Source: Fallopia convolvulus
Taxonomy: Eukaryota > Streptophyta > Magnoliopsida > Caryophyllales > Polygonaceae
DNA: 64,000 nucleotides
Assembly (NCBI GenBank): GCA_964016875.1
Contig: OZ024718.1
Span: 6,701,001-6,765,000 of the forward strand
Direction of reading: 5' to 3'
Made by a program: the position numbers and the translations under genes. Below are positions 22,966 to 32,040 of this stretch, piece by piece. Under the pieces are notes generated by a model. It ran no database searches. It saw only the letters and a program-made list of their open reading frames with translations, and was not told where the DNA came from. The first letter of the stretch is position 1. Every line of letters starts with the position of its first letter.

Positions 22966-23036
22966 AGCCTATTAGCTCAAATGGTAGAGCAATGTGCATG
23001 TGCACAGAGATGTGGGTTCAAATCCCACATAGGCTA
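22966..23036 (+). tRNA. tRNA-like sequence, copy 1 (degenerate anticodon arm)
   Basis: 71 nt with a perfect 7-bp acceptor stem (agcctat / ataggct), a D arm (gctc / gagc) with A box tagctcaaatgg, a T arm gtggg-ttcaaat-cccac with a good B box, and discriminator A. The anticodon region (atgtgcatgtgcacaga) cannot form the standard 5-bp stem with a 7-base loop: at most 4-5 bp with a 4-6 base loop, so no anticodon is assigned. More likely a tRNA-derived repeat or pseudogene than a working tRNA. Confidence 0.5.
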
Positions 23037-23586
23037 TAAAATTTGATATGGATATGGCATAGATCTACAACATCGGTTTCAAAATGGGTTTTGTTAGACC
23101 TAATTTGATATGGATATTATTTATGTTGTAGATCTATAGATTCCTTTGAAATTAATGATTGGTAATGAGCTTTGTTAAGTTGATTGACTTAAATAGGGGA
23201 TTCTTGAATGAACTCGATCAATTTGGGCTACTTGGCTCTGCAAAAATGAAGAATACTAATTTTGTTTATGTGAGCAAATTGTGAAATGAATTAGTTCTCA
23301 CTTAGTAAGTGTTCAAAGGTGTTGAGCTTTCAAATGATTTTTTTGAACCTGTTTTTATTCTTTTTGAAGTTTGTAAGCTGCTTGTAATTGATTTTCATGG
23401 TGTTTGACTAAGATGTATGGTTTAGTTACTTCAGAAATTATTTGGTGTGCTCCTATTTTGTTGGCGATTATGTGTTTCATTGACGTTTTTCTTGGTTCAT
23501 AAATTTGTATGTTAAGGTTTATCATCAATTTTCTTACGGTTCATGCTTTGTACTACGTTCATTATTTTATGTTGATGTTATTTGGT

Positions 23587-23657
23587 AGCCTATTAGCTCA
23601 AATGGTAAAGCAATGTGCATGTACACAAAGATGTGGGTTCAAATCCCATATAGGCTA
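23587..23657 (+). tRNA. tRNA-like sequence, copy 2
   Basis: 71 nt, about 94% identical to copy 1. The acceptor stem is intact, but the D-stem partner is changed (gtaaagc) and one T-stem base is altered (cccat), so it is more decayed. Boxes A and B remain recognisable. Confidence 0.45.
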
Positions 23658-23659
23658 AT

Positions 23660-24140
23660 TCTATATACAGTTTATATTTTGGTTCATGATTTTGTAAGCT
23701 CGGGTTTATAATAGTTTATCTTACAATTCATGTCATTTATGTCATACTAATTGTTATTTTGATTCGTGTCTTTTGGTTCATGATATTTGTTCTTTTGGTT
23801 CATATTTTTATACACATAGGTTTATAATATTTCGTACTATGATTCATGTTTTTTCAGTTCATAAAAGTTGATATATTGGTTCATGTGTGTATAATGTTAG
23901 GTTCATAAAAATTGTCAATAAGGTTCACGAAATTTAATTCATAATCCTTTTATTTTACCTATTTCACAAACGGTATTTTGTGGGTTCATGTCTTTATATG
24001 GTTGGGTTCGTAATAATTGCAAAGAGTTCATGAAATTTAATTGTTATTTATGTCATTATTCTAGTTCGTAAATGATATTGTGTGGGTTCATGAGTCTGAG
24101 TGTTAAGGTTAATAATAAGTATTCTTACAGTTCTTGATAA
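23660..24140 (+). repeat. ggttcat-rich low-complexity stretch
   Basis: The word ggttcat or a near variant recurs more than ten times at irregular spacing, mixed with T-rich sequence. No ORF or transposon end was recognised. It extends the pattern seen around the tRNA-like units from about 22440. Confidence 0.6.
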
Positions 24141-24304
24141 AATCAATACGTGTTAAGATTAATAATAAGTGGCTATGGTGAGAGGTGAAGGCAACGTATT
24201 GATTATACGTCACTTCAATCGGTCATGGCTTCTTTCTTCTAACAAGAAGGAGGAAATAATGATATAAGAGAGTTTAAAATTCTAAGTGGGTAGATAAGTT
24301 ACCA

Positions 24305-24325
24305 TAGCATAGCGGAAAAGGGAGT
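24305..24325 (+). other. Left half of a tRNA-like target split by Tat-1 (A box)
   Basis: tagcatagcgg (24305-24315) fits the Pol III A-box consensus. Ten bases later comes TSD ggagt (24321-24325) and the Tat-1 LTR. The matching B box is at 48971-48981 on the far side. Confidence 0.5.
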
Positions 24326-25130
24326 TGATGATGTCCAAAATGGTAAAATAGGAAGTGGGCCCGGGATGGAAAGAATAAACAGACCCGACGGGACTCCCAA
24401 GGTGGATTCTAGGGCCCACAATCGTACCCATCATTTAATTAAAAAAATTTCTATCTCCGCGAGGTCTTCCAAAATCTCGAAGCGAGGTCTAAACCTCGTC
24501 GCCGACTCTACTGACACACCCGCCCACCCGGACCACTCAGTTGGCGCCGCTTCCCCAAACCAATCACCGGCTGCCTCACCTCCGGACCAATCAGAAGCCC
24601 TGATCTCGGGCGTCCCACATCGGACAATGATCAAAACTTTACTCCCCAATTCTCTATAAATAGAGGAGAACCTCGTAGGTAGAGGTGGTCGAAAAACATC
24701 TTGAACTCAAGAACTATCTTGCTCGTTGAAGATCGACGTGATTGAAACATCGTCAAAAGACCTCGCTATAGACAAGTGAAGTCCACAAAAAGACTTCAAG
24801 TCACACAAAGCTCACGCTCACATCAAAGACCTCGCTACACAATCTCGCAAGCCATCTTCACCACACTCTTAGCTCAGCCTCACACCAAAATCAATCAAGC
24901 GACATCTAGGTGGTAGAATCGCATAGTAATTAGGAGATCTCAAACATTGTTAGATCGAGATCTCGAATACTCATAGGAGGTCTAGGGTGTAAGTCTCGTT
25001 TGTTTGTAAGCCTCGTTGGCTTGTAACCTCGTTGTAAATAAGTAATAAATAAAGAGCAAGTGTTTGCACAATAGAATAAAATAATCTCATTTCTTGTTAT
25101 TTAGCGAACGGTTTATTTCGGGTTTCATCA
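24326..25130 (+). repeat. Tat-1 5' LTR
   Basis: 805 bp, tgatgatgtccaaaatgg to gggtttcatca. TATA box tataaata at 24655-24662. A degenerate tRNA-Asp-type primer site (tggatccgtctgtgggaac) follows at 25132-25150; in Tat-2 the same site reads tggcgccgtttgtggga, closer to the tRNA complement. Confidence 0.93.
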
Positions 25131-25207
25131 CTGGATCCGTCTGTGGGAACTCTTTCATCCTAAGAAGTTTCCCGATTTGTGCAAACCTTGGCTTTGAACC
25201 CCTCAAA

Positions 25208-26850
25208 ATGGCTTGCCCAAACAACTTCTTTCCTCAGCACCCCGATAACATGCCCGAGACCCCGCAATGGATGGCCACGGGACCTCCGGGTTGTCCGTTC
25301 GTGGTCCCCCGGGTTGGACGTACAACGCCCCGCAAAACCCCTACCCATTCCAAGGGTATGAACAAGGCGGTGCACCCCCGATCCCGTATCCCTACTCGGG
25401 TTATGGGCAGTACCAGTCGGGTCTCCTCCCCCATACGTCCTTATCCCCGCTCCGGGCCAACCCCACTCTGAGTACGTACCCGCTTACATCTCCGGGCATA
25501 TGTCGGGACAAGAGACATCCACCAACGGCTCGTCAACGGAGAGACCTCCCCAGGACCCAATGCAAATCTCGCGATCCCGTTCGCGACGTTCAAGGATGCG
25601 AGACACAGAGTTGTCCGAAACAGCAGGGAGTGCTATGCATCCCATGAAATTGAAGTCACGCCGCCAACCCGTTGAAATCGGATGCCGTTCCCCTTTCGTG
25701 ACTGAGATTCAGGAGGCACCTATGCCCAAAGGTTTCCATTGGCCACAAATGGGCCTCTACGACGGTACGACTGACCCGGAGTACCACGTGAAACACTTTG
25801 CTGTCCAAATGAATGTCAACTCCTACAATGACACCATATTCTGCCGGATCTTCCCAACCACGCTGGACAAGGCCGCGATGACGTGGTTCATAAGCCTCAA
25901 GTTAGAGTCTGTGGCTTCGTTCGCTCAACTGTGTGAATCCTTTGTCACACACTTCAACGGCTCCAAGAAGCGTAAGAAGAACATGCGGGATCTCCGCGGT
26001 ATTGAGCAGGGGGAGAGCGAGTTGTTGGGCGCCTTCTTCACGAGATTTACCACCGCGGTCGCAGAGATCGCACACATCGACGAGACATCGATGCGAGATA
26101 TCCTCATGGGCAACATGTGTCTGGGTCCCTTCAAGAATTTCATTTTTATTGAAATGCCCAACGACGTATGACAACCTGTGCGCCCGGATCACGGCCCAAG
26201 TGTATGTTGAGGATGCCGCCAACCAGAGCTCGCGACCTAGGACTGACAAGGAAATCGTAGCCGAGGCTAAAGGGAAGGCAAAAGTGGCCGCTCCGGCCGC
26301 GAGGGATGTGTATATGACGCAGGCCCACGACCCCTTCAACTACAACAACAACAACAACAACAGAAATAACAACAGGAACAACAACAACAACAACAAGAAT
26401 AACAACCACTACAACAACCGCGAAAGTGGCGGTGGGGGTTGGAGCTGCTTCGGTGGGAAACCGCGAGGTTATAGAGGCAAGGGCGGCCCTGCGTACAACC
26501 CGAATGAAAAGGGGCGCGCCAACCCCGCATCAGGAGCCAACACCGTGCCGCAAGGCTCGACTCAGGCACTGGCCAACTACGTCGAGCAACAAGCCCCCGC
26601 GAAGCAGGCGCGATCTGGGCAGACCGCGACACCCGACGGGTATATCCATACCATCTAAGGTGGATCCTCGCTGGCTGGGTCAAGCCAAGCGGAAAGAAAG
26701 AGGTACGCGAGGGCAAGCCACCACAAGCCCTCGATATTCAGCGTTGCCCAGACCTCGCGGTCCCACATAGGCTTGGAATTCACCTCCGAAGACGCCGAGG
26801 GGCTCCACATGCCGCACTCGGACCCCTTGGTGGTGCACGCTCAAGTGGGC
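25208..26850 (+). pseudogene. Tat-1 gag
   Basis: Capsid protein of Tat-1. The ATG at 25208 (MACPNNFFPQHPDNMPETPQ) is shared with Tat-2. A Pro/Tyr/Gly-rich N-terminus is followed by the gag core: EAPMPKGFHWPQMGLYDGTT, MTWFISLKLESVASFAQL, FVTHFNGSKKRKKNMRDL, GAFFTRFTTAVAEIAHID. An Asn-rich tract (26335-26425, runs of AAC) and a Gly-rich WSCFGGKPRGYRGKGG segment follow. Frameshifts near 25310 and 26160 put it in three frames, and stops lie at 26656-26658 and 26851-26853. No classical CCHC knuckle was seen. Confidence 0.88.
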
Positions 26851-26856
26851 TAAAAA

Positions 26857-28380
26857 ATGGTGAAGCGAGTGCTGGTGGACACGGGATCCTCCGTGGACAT
26901 CATGTACTATGGCGCTTTCGAGCAATTGGGCATCTCCGAGACATCCCTGAAGCCCTACGCTGGGAAACTCACCTCCTTCTCGGGGAACGAAGTCGACGTC
27001 GCCAGTCTCATAGACCTTTGGATGACGTTGGGCACCGGCTCCACAAGGAGAACCGAGATGGTGGAATTTACGGTGGTACACCTGCCTTAGGCGTACAATG
27101 CAATCATCGAGAGGGTCTCCCTGATGAAGTTCCAGGTGGTGGTATCCATCTACCACCTCAAAATGAAGTTCCCCGTCGAGGAAGGGGTTGGGGAGGTGAA
27201 GGGCAACCAAGAAGAGGGCCGCGTTTGCTATGCGACCTCGGCAAAACACAAGTGCCCGGTGTTTATGGTGGAGTCCTCCGCCAAGGACGACCTCGAAGTC
27301 CGGGACTTCACGATCCCCACCCCTGAGGTAGAAAGAAGGGTGATATCCCCCTTCGAGAGTGAGTCCGAGAAGATCTACTTGGGAGAATGTCTCTCCGGGA
27401 CGTCAGGGACGTCATTGGAAACCTTGCTTGCTGGATCCCGCAATGTGTTCTCTTGGACCGCGAAGGATCTCCGCGGCGTCTCGCGAACTGTGGCCCAGCA
27501 TTCCCTAAACGTCGATATCACCACTCGCCCCGTGGTACAACGACGAAGAAAAATGAATGAAGAAAGGGCAAACGCCGCAAATGACGAGGTGGAGAAGTTG
27601 CTGGCCGTGGAATTCATCCGCGAAGTCCAGTACCCGAGATGGCTGTCCAACGTCGTGTTGGTCAAGAAGGCCAGTGGCAAGTGGCGGATGTGCGTGGACT
27701 TCAAGGACCTCAACAAGGCATGCCCCAAAGATAGTTACCCCCTGCCCTCGATCGACGAGCTCGTTGATTTAACCGCGGGGCATGGGGTCTTGAGTTTCCT
27801 CGACGCATACTCGGGATACAATCAGATCTCGATGAATCCGCGTGACGAGGAGGAGACGTCCTTCATCACACAGTGGGGGACGTACTGCTACAGGGTCATG
27901 CCCTTTGGCCTTAAAAACGCTGGGGCCACCTTCCAGCGTCTCATTGACCGGGTCTTCAAAAACCACCTGGGAAGAAACGTGTCGGCTTACGTCGACGACA
28001 TCGTGGTGCGAAGCAAAACCCCCGAAGAACATCTGGTCGACCTCCTTGAGGTCTTCGCTACCCTCAGGCACAACCATCTCAGCCTGAACCCCGAGAAGTT
28101 CATCTTTGGCGTATCGTCGGGGAAGTTCTTAGGCTTCATGATCAACGAGCGCGGGATCGACGTCAACCCCGCTAAGGTCGAGTTGATCCTTTCAATGAGG
28201 TTGTCGCGATCTCGCACTGAAGTGCAACGGCTCAACGGCGCCATCAACTATCTAGGGAGGTTTTGCTCCCGCTTGGTGGACAAGTCTCTTCCCTTTTTCG
28301 CTGCTCTCAAGAAAAACGACAAGTTTGTTTGGGATGAGGGGCTCGAGGTTGCTTTCTTTGAATTAAAGGCCTTCCTGTAG
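26857..28380 (+). pseudogene. Tat-1 protease and reverse transcriptase
   Basis: Aspartic protease with VLVDTGSSVDIMYYGAF at about 26869, a stop at 27088-27090, then a linker and RT. RT motifs: YPRWLSNVVLVKKASGKW, MCVDFKDLNKACPKDSYPLP, FLDAYSGYNQISM, VMPFGLKNAGATFQRL and the catalytic YVDDIVV near 27990. The phrasing CPKDSYPLP and GLKNAGATFQ is typical of Tat-lineage RTs. RT itself is uninterrupted up to a stop at 28378-28380, where the first RNase H begins. Confidence 0.9.
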
Positions 28381-30483
28381 AAGCTCCCCACATTGTCGCC
28401 TCCATTGGCGGGCGAAGACTTGCAACTATACGTGGCAGTAAGCCCGGAGACGGTCAGCGCGGTGTTGACCAAATAGGCCATGCACCCAGTATACTCCATG
28501 AGTCGCGTGCTCCAACCTGCGGAGCAGCGACACTCCCCGACGGAGAAGATGGCGTTGGCAGTCGTGACCACCGCAAGGCGCCTACGCCCTTACTTCCATG
28601 CGCATCCCATTCAGGTCCTCTCTGACCTCCCACTTCGAAAAATCCTCCACCAGCCCGCCCTCTCCGAGCGTATGACGAAGTGGGTAGTCAGGCTCTCCGA
28701 GTTCGACATCAGCCACCTCCCGAGGACCGCGATGAAGGGGCAAGCCCTCCCCGACTTCCTGGTGGAGGTCACCTTCCCCGAAACTGACGCAAGCTCGGAG
28801 GAGTGGAAGGTATTCATTGATGGCTCACGATGTGATGCTGGTGGCGGGGCTTGCGTATTCGTCGCTGGTCCCTCGATCGAGACAGAGTATGCCCTTAACT
28901 TCGCCTTTGAAGCCACCAACAACGAGGCCGAGTATGAGGCCATGATCGCCGGAATTGAGATGGCGCTCCTTAGTGGAGCCCGCAAAATCAGGGTCTACAC
29001 TGACTCCGAACTGGTTGCACGTCAGCTCAACGGGTAATACGACACCAGAACGAGGTTCCTACCCGCGTACAGAGAGAAAGTTAAGGCCCTGGTGTCGTGC
29101 TTAGAAACCTTCGCAGTAGAGTCCATCCTGCGAACGTCGAACACGAAGGCAGATGCTCTCGCAAGGTTTGGATCTGCCCTTCCCTTAGAAGTGAGGAATC
29201 GCGTGATGGTGGAGAGAAAACTCTCGCGGAGTGTGACCGGTGAGGTTCTCACCGTTACCACTAAGGATTGGAGGATCTCGATAACACGATATGTGGAGAG
29301 CGGTGTCCTCCCTGAAGACCCCACACAGGCCAGGAAGTTGAAAATGCAGGCAACCCGCTTTTGGGTCATCGGCGGCCGGCTCTATCGACGAGGCTATGCT
29401 GAGCCTAACTTGTTATGTGTGCCAACCGAGTCCACGGGTCGCATCCTATACGAGGCACATGAGGGGAAGTGCGGCGGCCACCCCGGGTGGCACGCCTTGT
29501 CACATAAAATCACCCACCTAGGGTACTTCTGGCCCACCCTCAGGTAGGACGCGAGGGCCTATGTCCAGAAGTGTGACGGGTGCCAAAAGCACGGTAACCT
29601 CCAGCACGCACCGACCTCACATCTCCACTCCATCCACGCACCCTGTCCCTTCGCAATGTGGGGAATGGACATCCTCGACCCCTTTCCCAAGGCCGTTGGC
29701 CAGGTGCGGTACATCTTGGTCATCGTCGACTATTTCACGAAGTGGGTCGAGGCGCAAGCCATGGCAAAAATCACGGCGGCAAAGGTCTGCGACTTCTTGT
29801 GGAAGAACCTCGTCTGCCATTTTTGCGTCCCCATGACCATCATGACTGACCATGGACCTCAATTCGACTGCGAGGAGACTCGGACTTTCTGCTCTGACCT
29901 AGGCATAAACCTCAAGTTTTCCTCCGTGGCCCACCCCCAGTCCAACGGCCAGGTGGAAAACGTCAATGCCCGCATCTTGTCCGATTTGAAAAAGCACCTG
30001 GGCTTGGCCCAAGGTCTCTGGGTGGAGCTTCTCCCACTCGTCCTATGGACGTATTGCACTACCGTGCGTCGCGCAGCTGGAGAAACGCCTTTCACTCTAA
30101 CCTACGGGGCAGAAGCACTAGTCCAGGTGGAAACTATGATCCCTTCGGCGAGAGTTTTTGACTTCAATGAAAAAGAGAACGAGGCCAACCTCAAAGTCGA
30201 ACTGCAATTCAGAGATGAGCTACGCGAGGTGGCTGACCTGCGCTCTAGGGAATACAAACGTCGCGTGGCAGTATACCACGACAAGAGGATTAGGCCCCAG
30301 TTCCTAACTACGGGTAGCCTCGTCTTGAGGCATACCGAAGGTGGCAAGTTGGACCCTAACTGGGAGGGGCCATACCTCCTCGGCGAGGAGGTCGCGCCCG
30401 GAGCTTTCAAACTCAAAGACATCGAGGGGCGTACCCTGAGCAAAACGTGGAACATCAATCGACTCAAAAAATATTATGTGTAA
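28381..30483 (+). pseudogene. Tat-1 dual RNase H and integrase
   Basis: First RNase H (about 28390-28620: DLQLYVAVSPETVSAVL, HSPTEKMALAVV), then the second RNase H at about 28800-29037 (FIDGSRCDAGGGACVFV, NNEAEYEAMIAGIEMAL, VYTDSELVARQLNG), the archaeal-type domain diagnostic of the Tat group. The integrase HHCC region is at about 29459-29587 (HEGKCGGHPGWHALSHK, CDGCQKHG), with DDE residues at GMDILDPFP (29662), MTDHGPQFD (29842) and HPQSNGQVENVN (29932). The end reads KTWNINRLKKYYV. Stops at 28474-28476, 29035-29037 and 29545-29547 all lie in one frame. Confidence 0.9.
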
Positions 30484-31385
30484 ACTCTCTAAACTCCACT
30501 ATTTCTCACAAGTTTTATGAATAAAGGGTTGTGGAATTTTCAAATCTCTCTCGAAAATTAAAATATCGTGTTTAAAGCCCACCCCTCGCTTCCCGCTTGG
30601 AGTTGGAGAATCTCGTATTTAAAGTCCACCCCTTGCTTCCCGCTTGGGGTTGGAGAACCTCGTGTTTAGAGTCCACCCCTCGCTTCCCGCTTGGGGTTGG
30701 AGAATCTCGTGTTTAAAGCCCACCCCACGCTTCCCGCTTGGGGTTGGAGAATCTCGTGTTTAAAGTCCACCCCTCGCTTCCCGCTTGGGGTTGGAGAACC
30801 TCGTGTTTAAAGTCCACCCCTCGCTTCCCGCTTAGGGTTGGAGAACCTCGTGTTTAAAGTTCACCCCTTGCTTCCCGCTTGGGGTTGGAGAACCTCGTGT
30901 TTAGAGTCCACCCCTCGCTTCCCGCTTGGGGTTGGAGAATCTCGTGTTTAAAGTCCACCCCTCGCTTCCCGCTTGGGGTTGGAAAATCTCGTGTTTAAAG
31001 TCCACCCCTCGCTTCCCACTTGGGGTTGGAGAACCTCGTGTTTAAATTCCACCCCTCACTTCCCGCTTGGGGTTGGAGAATCTCGTGTTTAAAAGTCCAC
31101 CACTTAATTCCCGCTTGGGGTTGGAGAATCTCGTGTTTAAAATCCACCCCTCACTTCCCGCTTGGGGTTAGAGAATCTCGTGTTTAAAGTCCACCCCTCG
31201 CTTCCCGCTTGGGGTTGGAGAATCCCGTTTATAAGTTAAGTCCACCCCTCGCTTCCCGCTTGGGGTTGGAGAACCTCGTGTTTAAAGTCCACCCCTCGCT
31301 TCCCACTTGGGGTTGGAGAACCTCGTGCTTAAGAGCCTCGTGTTTAAATCCACCCCTCGCTTCCCGCTTGGGGTTGGAAACAGTC
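30484..31385 (+). repeat. Tat-1 tandem array, about 47-bp unit, about 17 copies
   Basis: Directly after pol. The unit reads gttggagaatctcgtgttta, then aagtccacccctcgcttccc, then gcttggg (47 bp), head to tail from about 30565 with point changes (ctcgtgttta/ctcgtattta, aacctcg/aatctcg). The last units are slightly irregular (31220-31380). Tandem repeats at this position are known for Tat elements and can seed satellite DNA. Confidence 0.93.
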
Positions 31386-31770
31386 CAAAAATATCATGCA
31401 AGGTCCGAGCGAGGCTCGAGATCTTGGTATAATAACCATCAGGCAAGGTCCGAGCGAGGATCGTGGTCTTGGCATAATGACCATCATGACTTATTTATAT
31501 TATTATGATATTTTACTTAGATATATTACTCTGCACTAATTTTAATTTTTTAAATATTTACATTATTTTATTTCTATAACATTTACATAATTTATTTTAA
31601 CACTGTATTAATATTTTCATTAAACGACACTGGGGGCGCGACGTCGACCTTGTGCCGGTTTAAAAGAGAGATCCAAGCAAGGCTCGTGATCTTGGCATAA
31701 TAATCGTCATACGAGATCCGAGCGAAGCTCGGGATCTTGGCATAAGAACAAGCACCCGATATGGCCCGAG
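31386..31770 (+). repeat. Second short repeat family after the Tat-1 array
   Basis: A looser unit recurs near 31400, 31446, 31670 and 31712: ggtccgagcgaggctcg-like, then gatcttggcataataa. An AT-rich spacer lies at 31500-31620. Non-coding 3' region of Tat-1. Confidence 0.65.
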
Positions 31771-32040
31771 TATGCCATAAATATTGTGACACTTGGGCTA
31801 TGGGGTTGGATCGTGATATGTATACAAGTAAATTAAAACAAGAAACACAGACACAACCATAAGACAAGAAAAGTTGCATATAATAAGGCCACAAGGGCTG
31901 AAATATTTAATTACAGACCCTGGCGGGGCCACCAAAATAACAGAAATAAAAAAACCTTAAAAGGTCAGAGGCGTCCTTCATTCATTCGGGGCATCGTCGG
32001 TAGGTTCTTTCGGGGCCTCGGCGGTGGGTTCCGTGGGAGC

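Larger units (their letters stand above)
22855..23657 (+). repeat. Local direct duplication carrying both tRNA-like copies
   Basis: The block about 22855-23036 (ggttcat words, ttcatgctttgtactacgtt, then the tRNA-like unit) is repeated at about 23506-23657. Both blocks show ttatttggtagcctattagc just before the tRNA-like unit. Confidence 0.7.

Noticed and set aside
22966..23036. A functional tRNA gene
   Set aside because: Acceptor and T arms are good but the anticodon arm cannot form a 5-bp stem with a 7-base loop, and the copy occurs in a duplicated repeat.
25160..25434. Overlapping small ORFs in several frames around 25300
   Set aside because: Shadows of the Pro/Gly-rich Tat-1 gag leader. 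The gag frame is identified by homology with Tat-2.
30565..31385. Regularly spaced repeats that could resemble a CRISPR array
   Set aside because: Repeats are head to tail without unique spacers, lie within a plant retrotransposon and lack cas genes.
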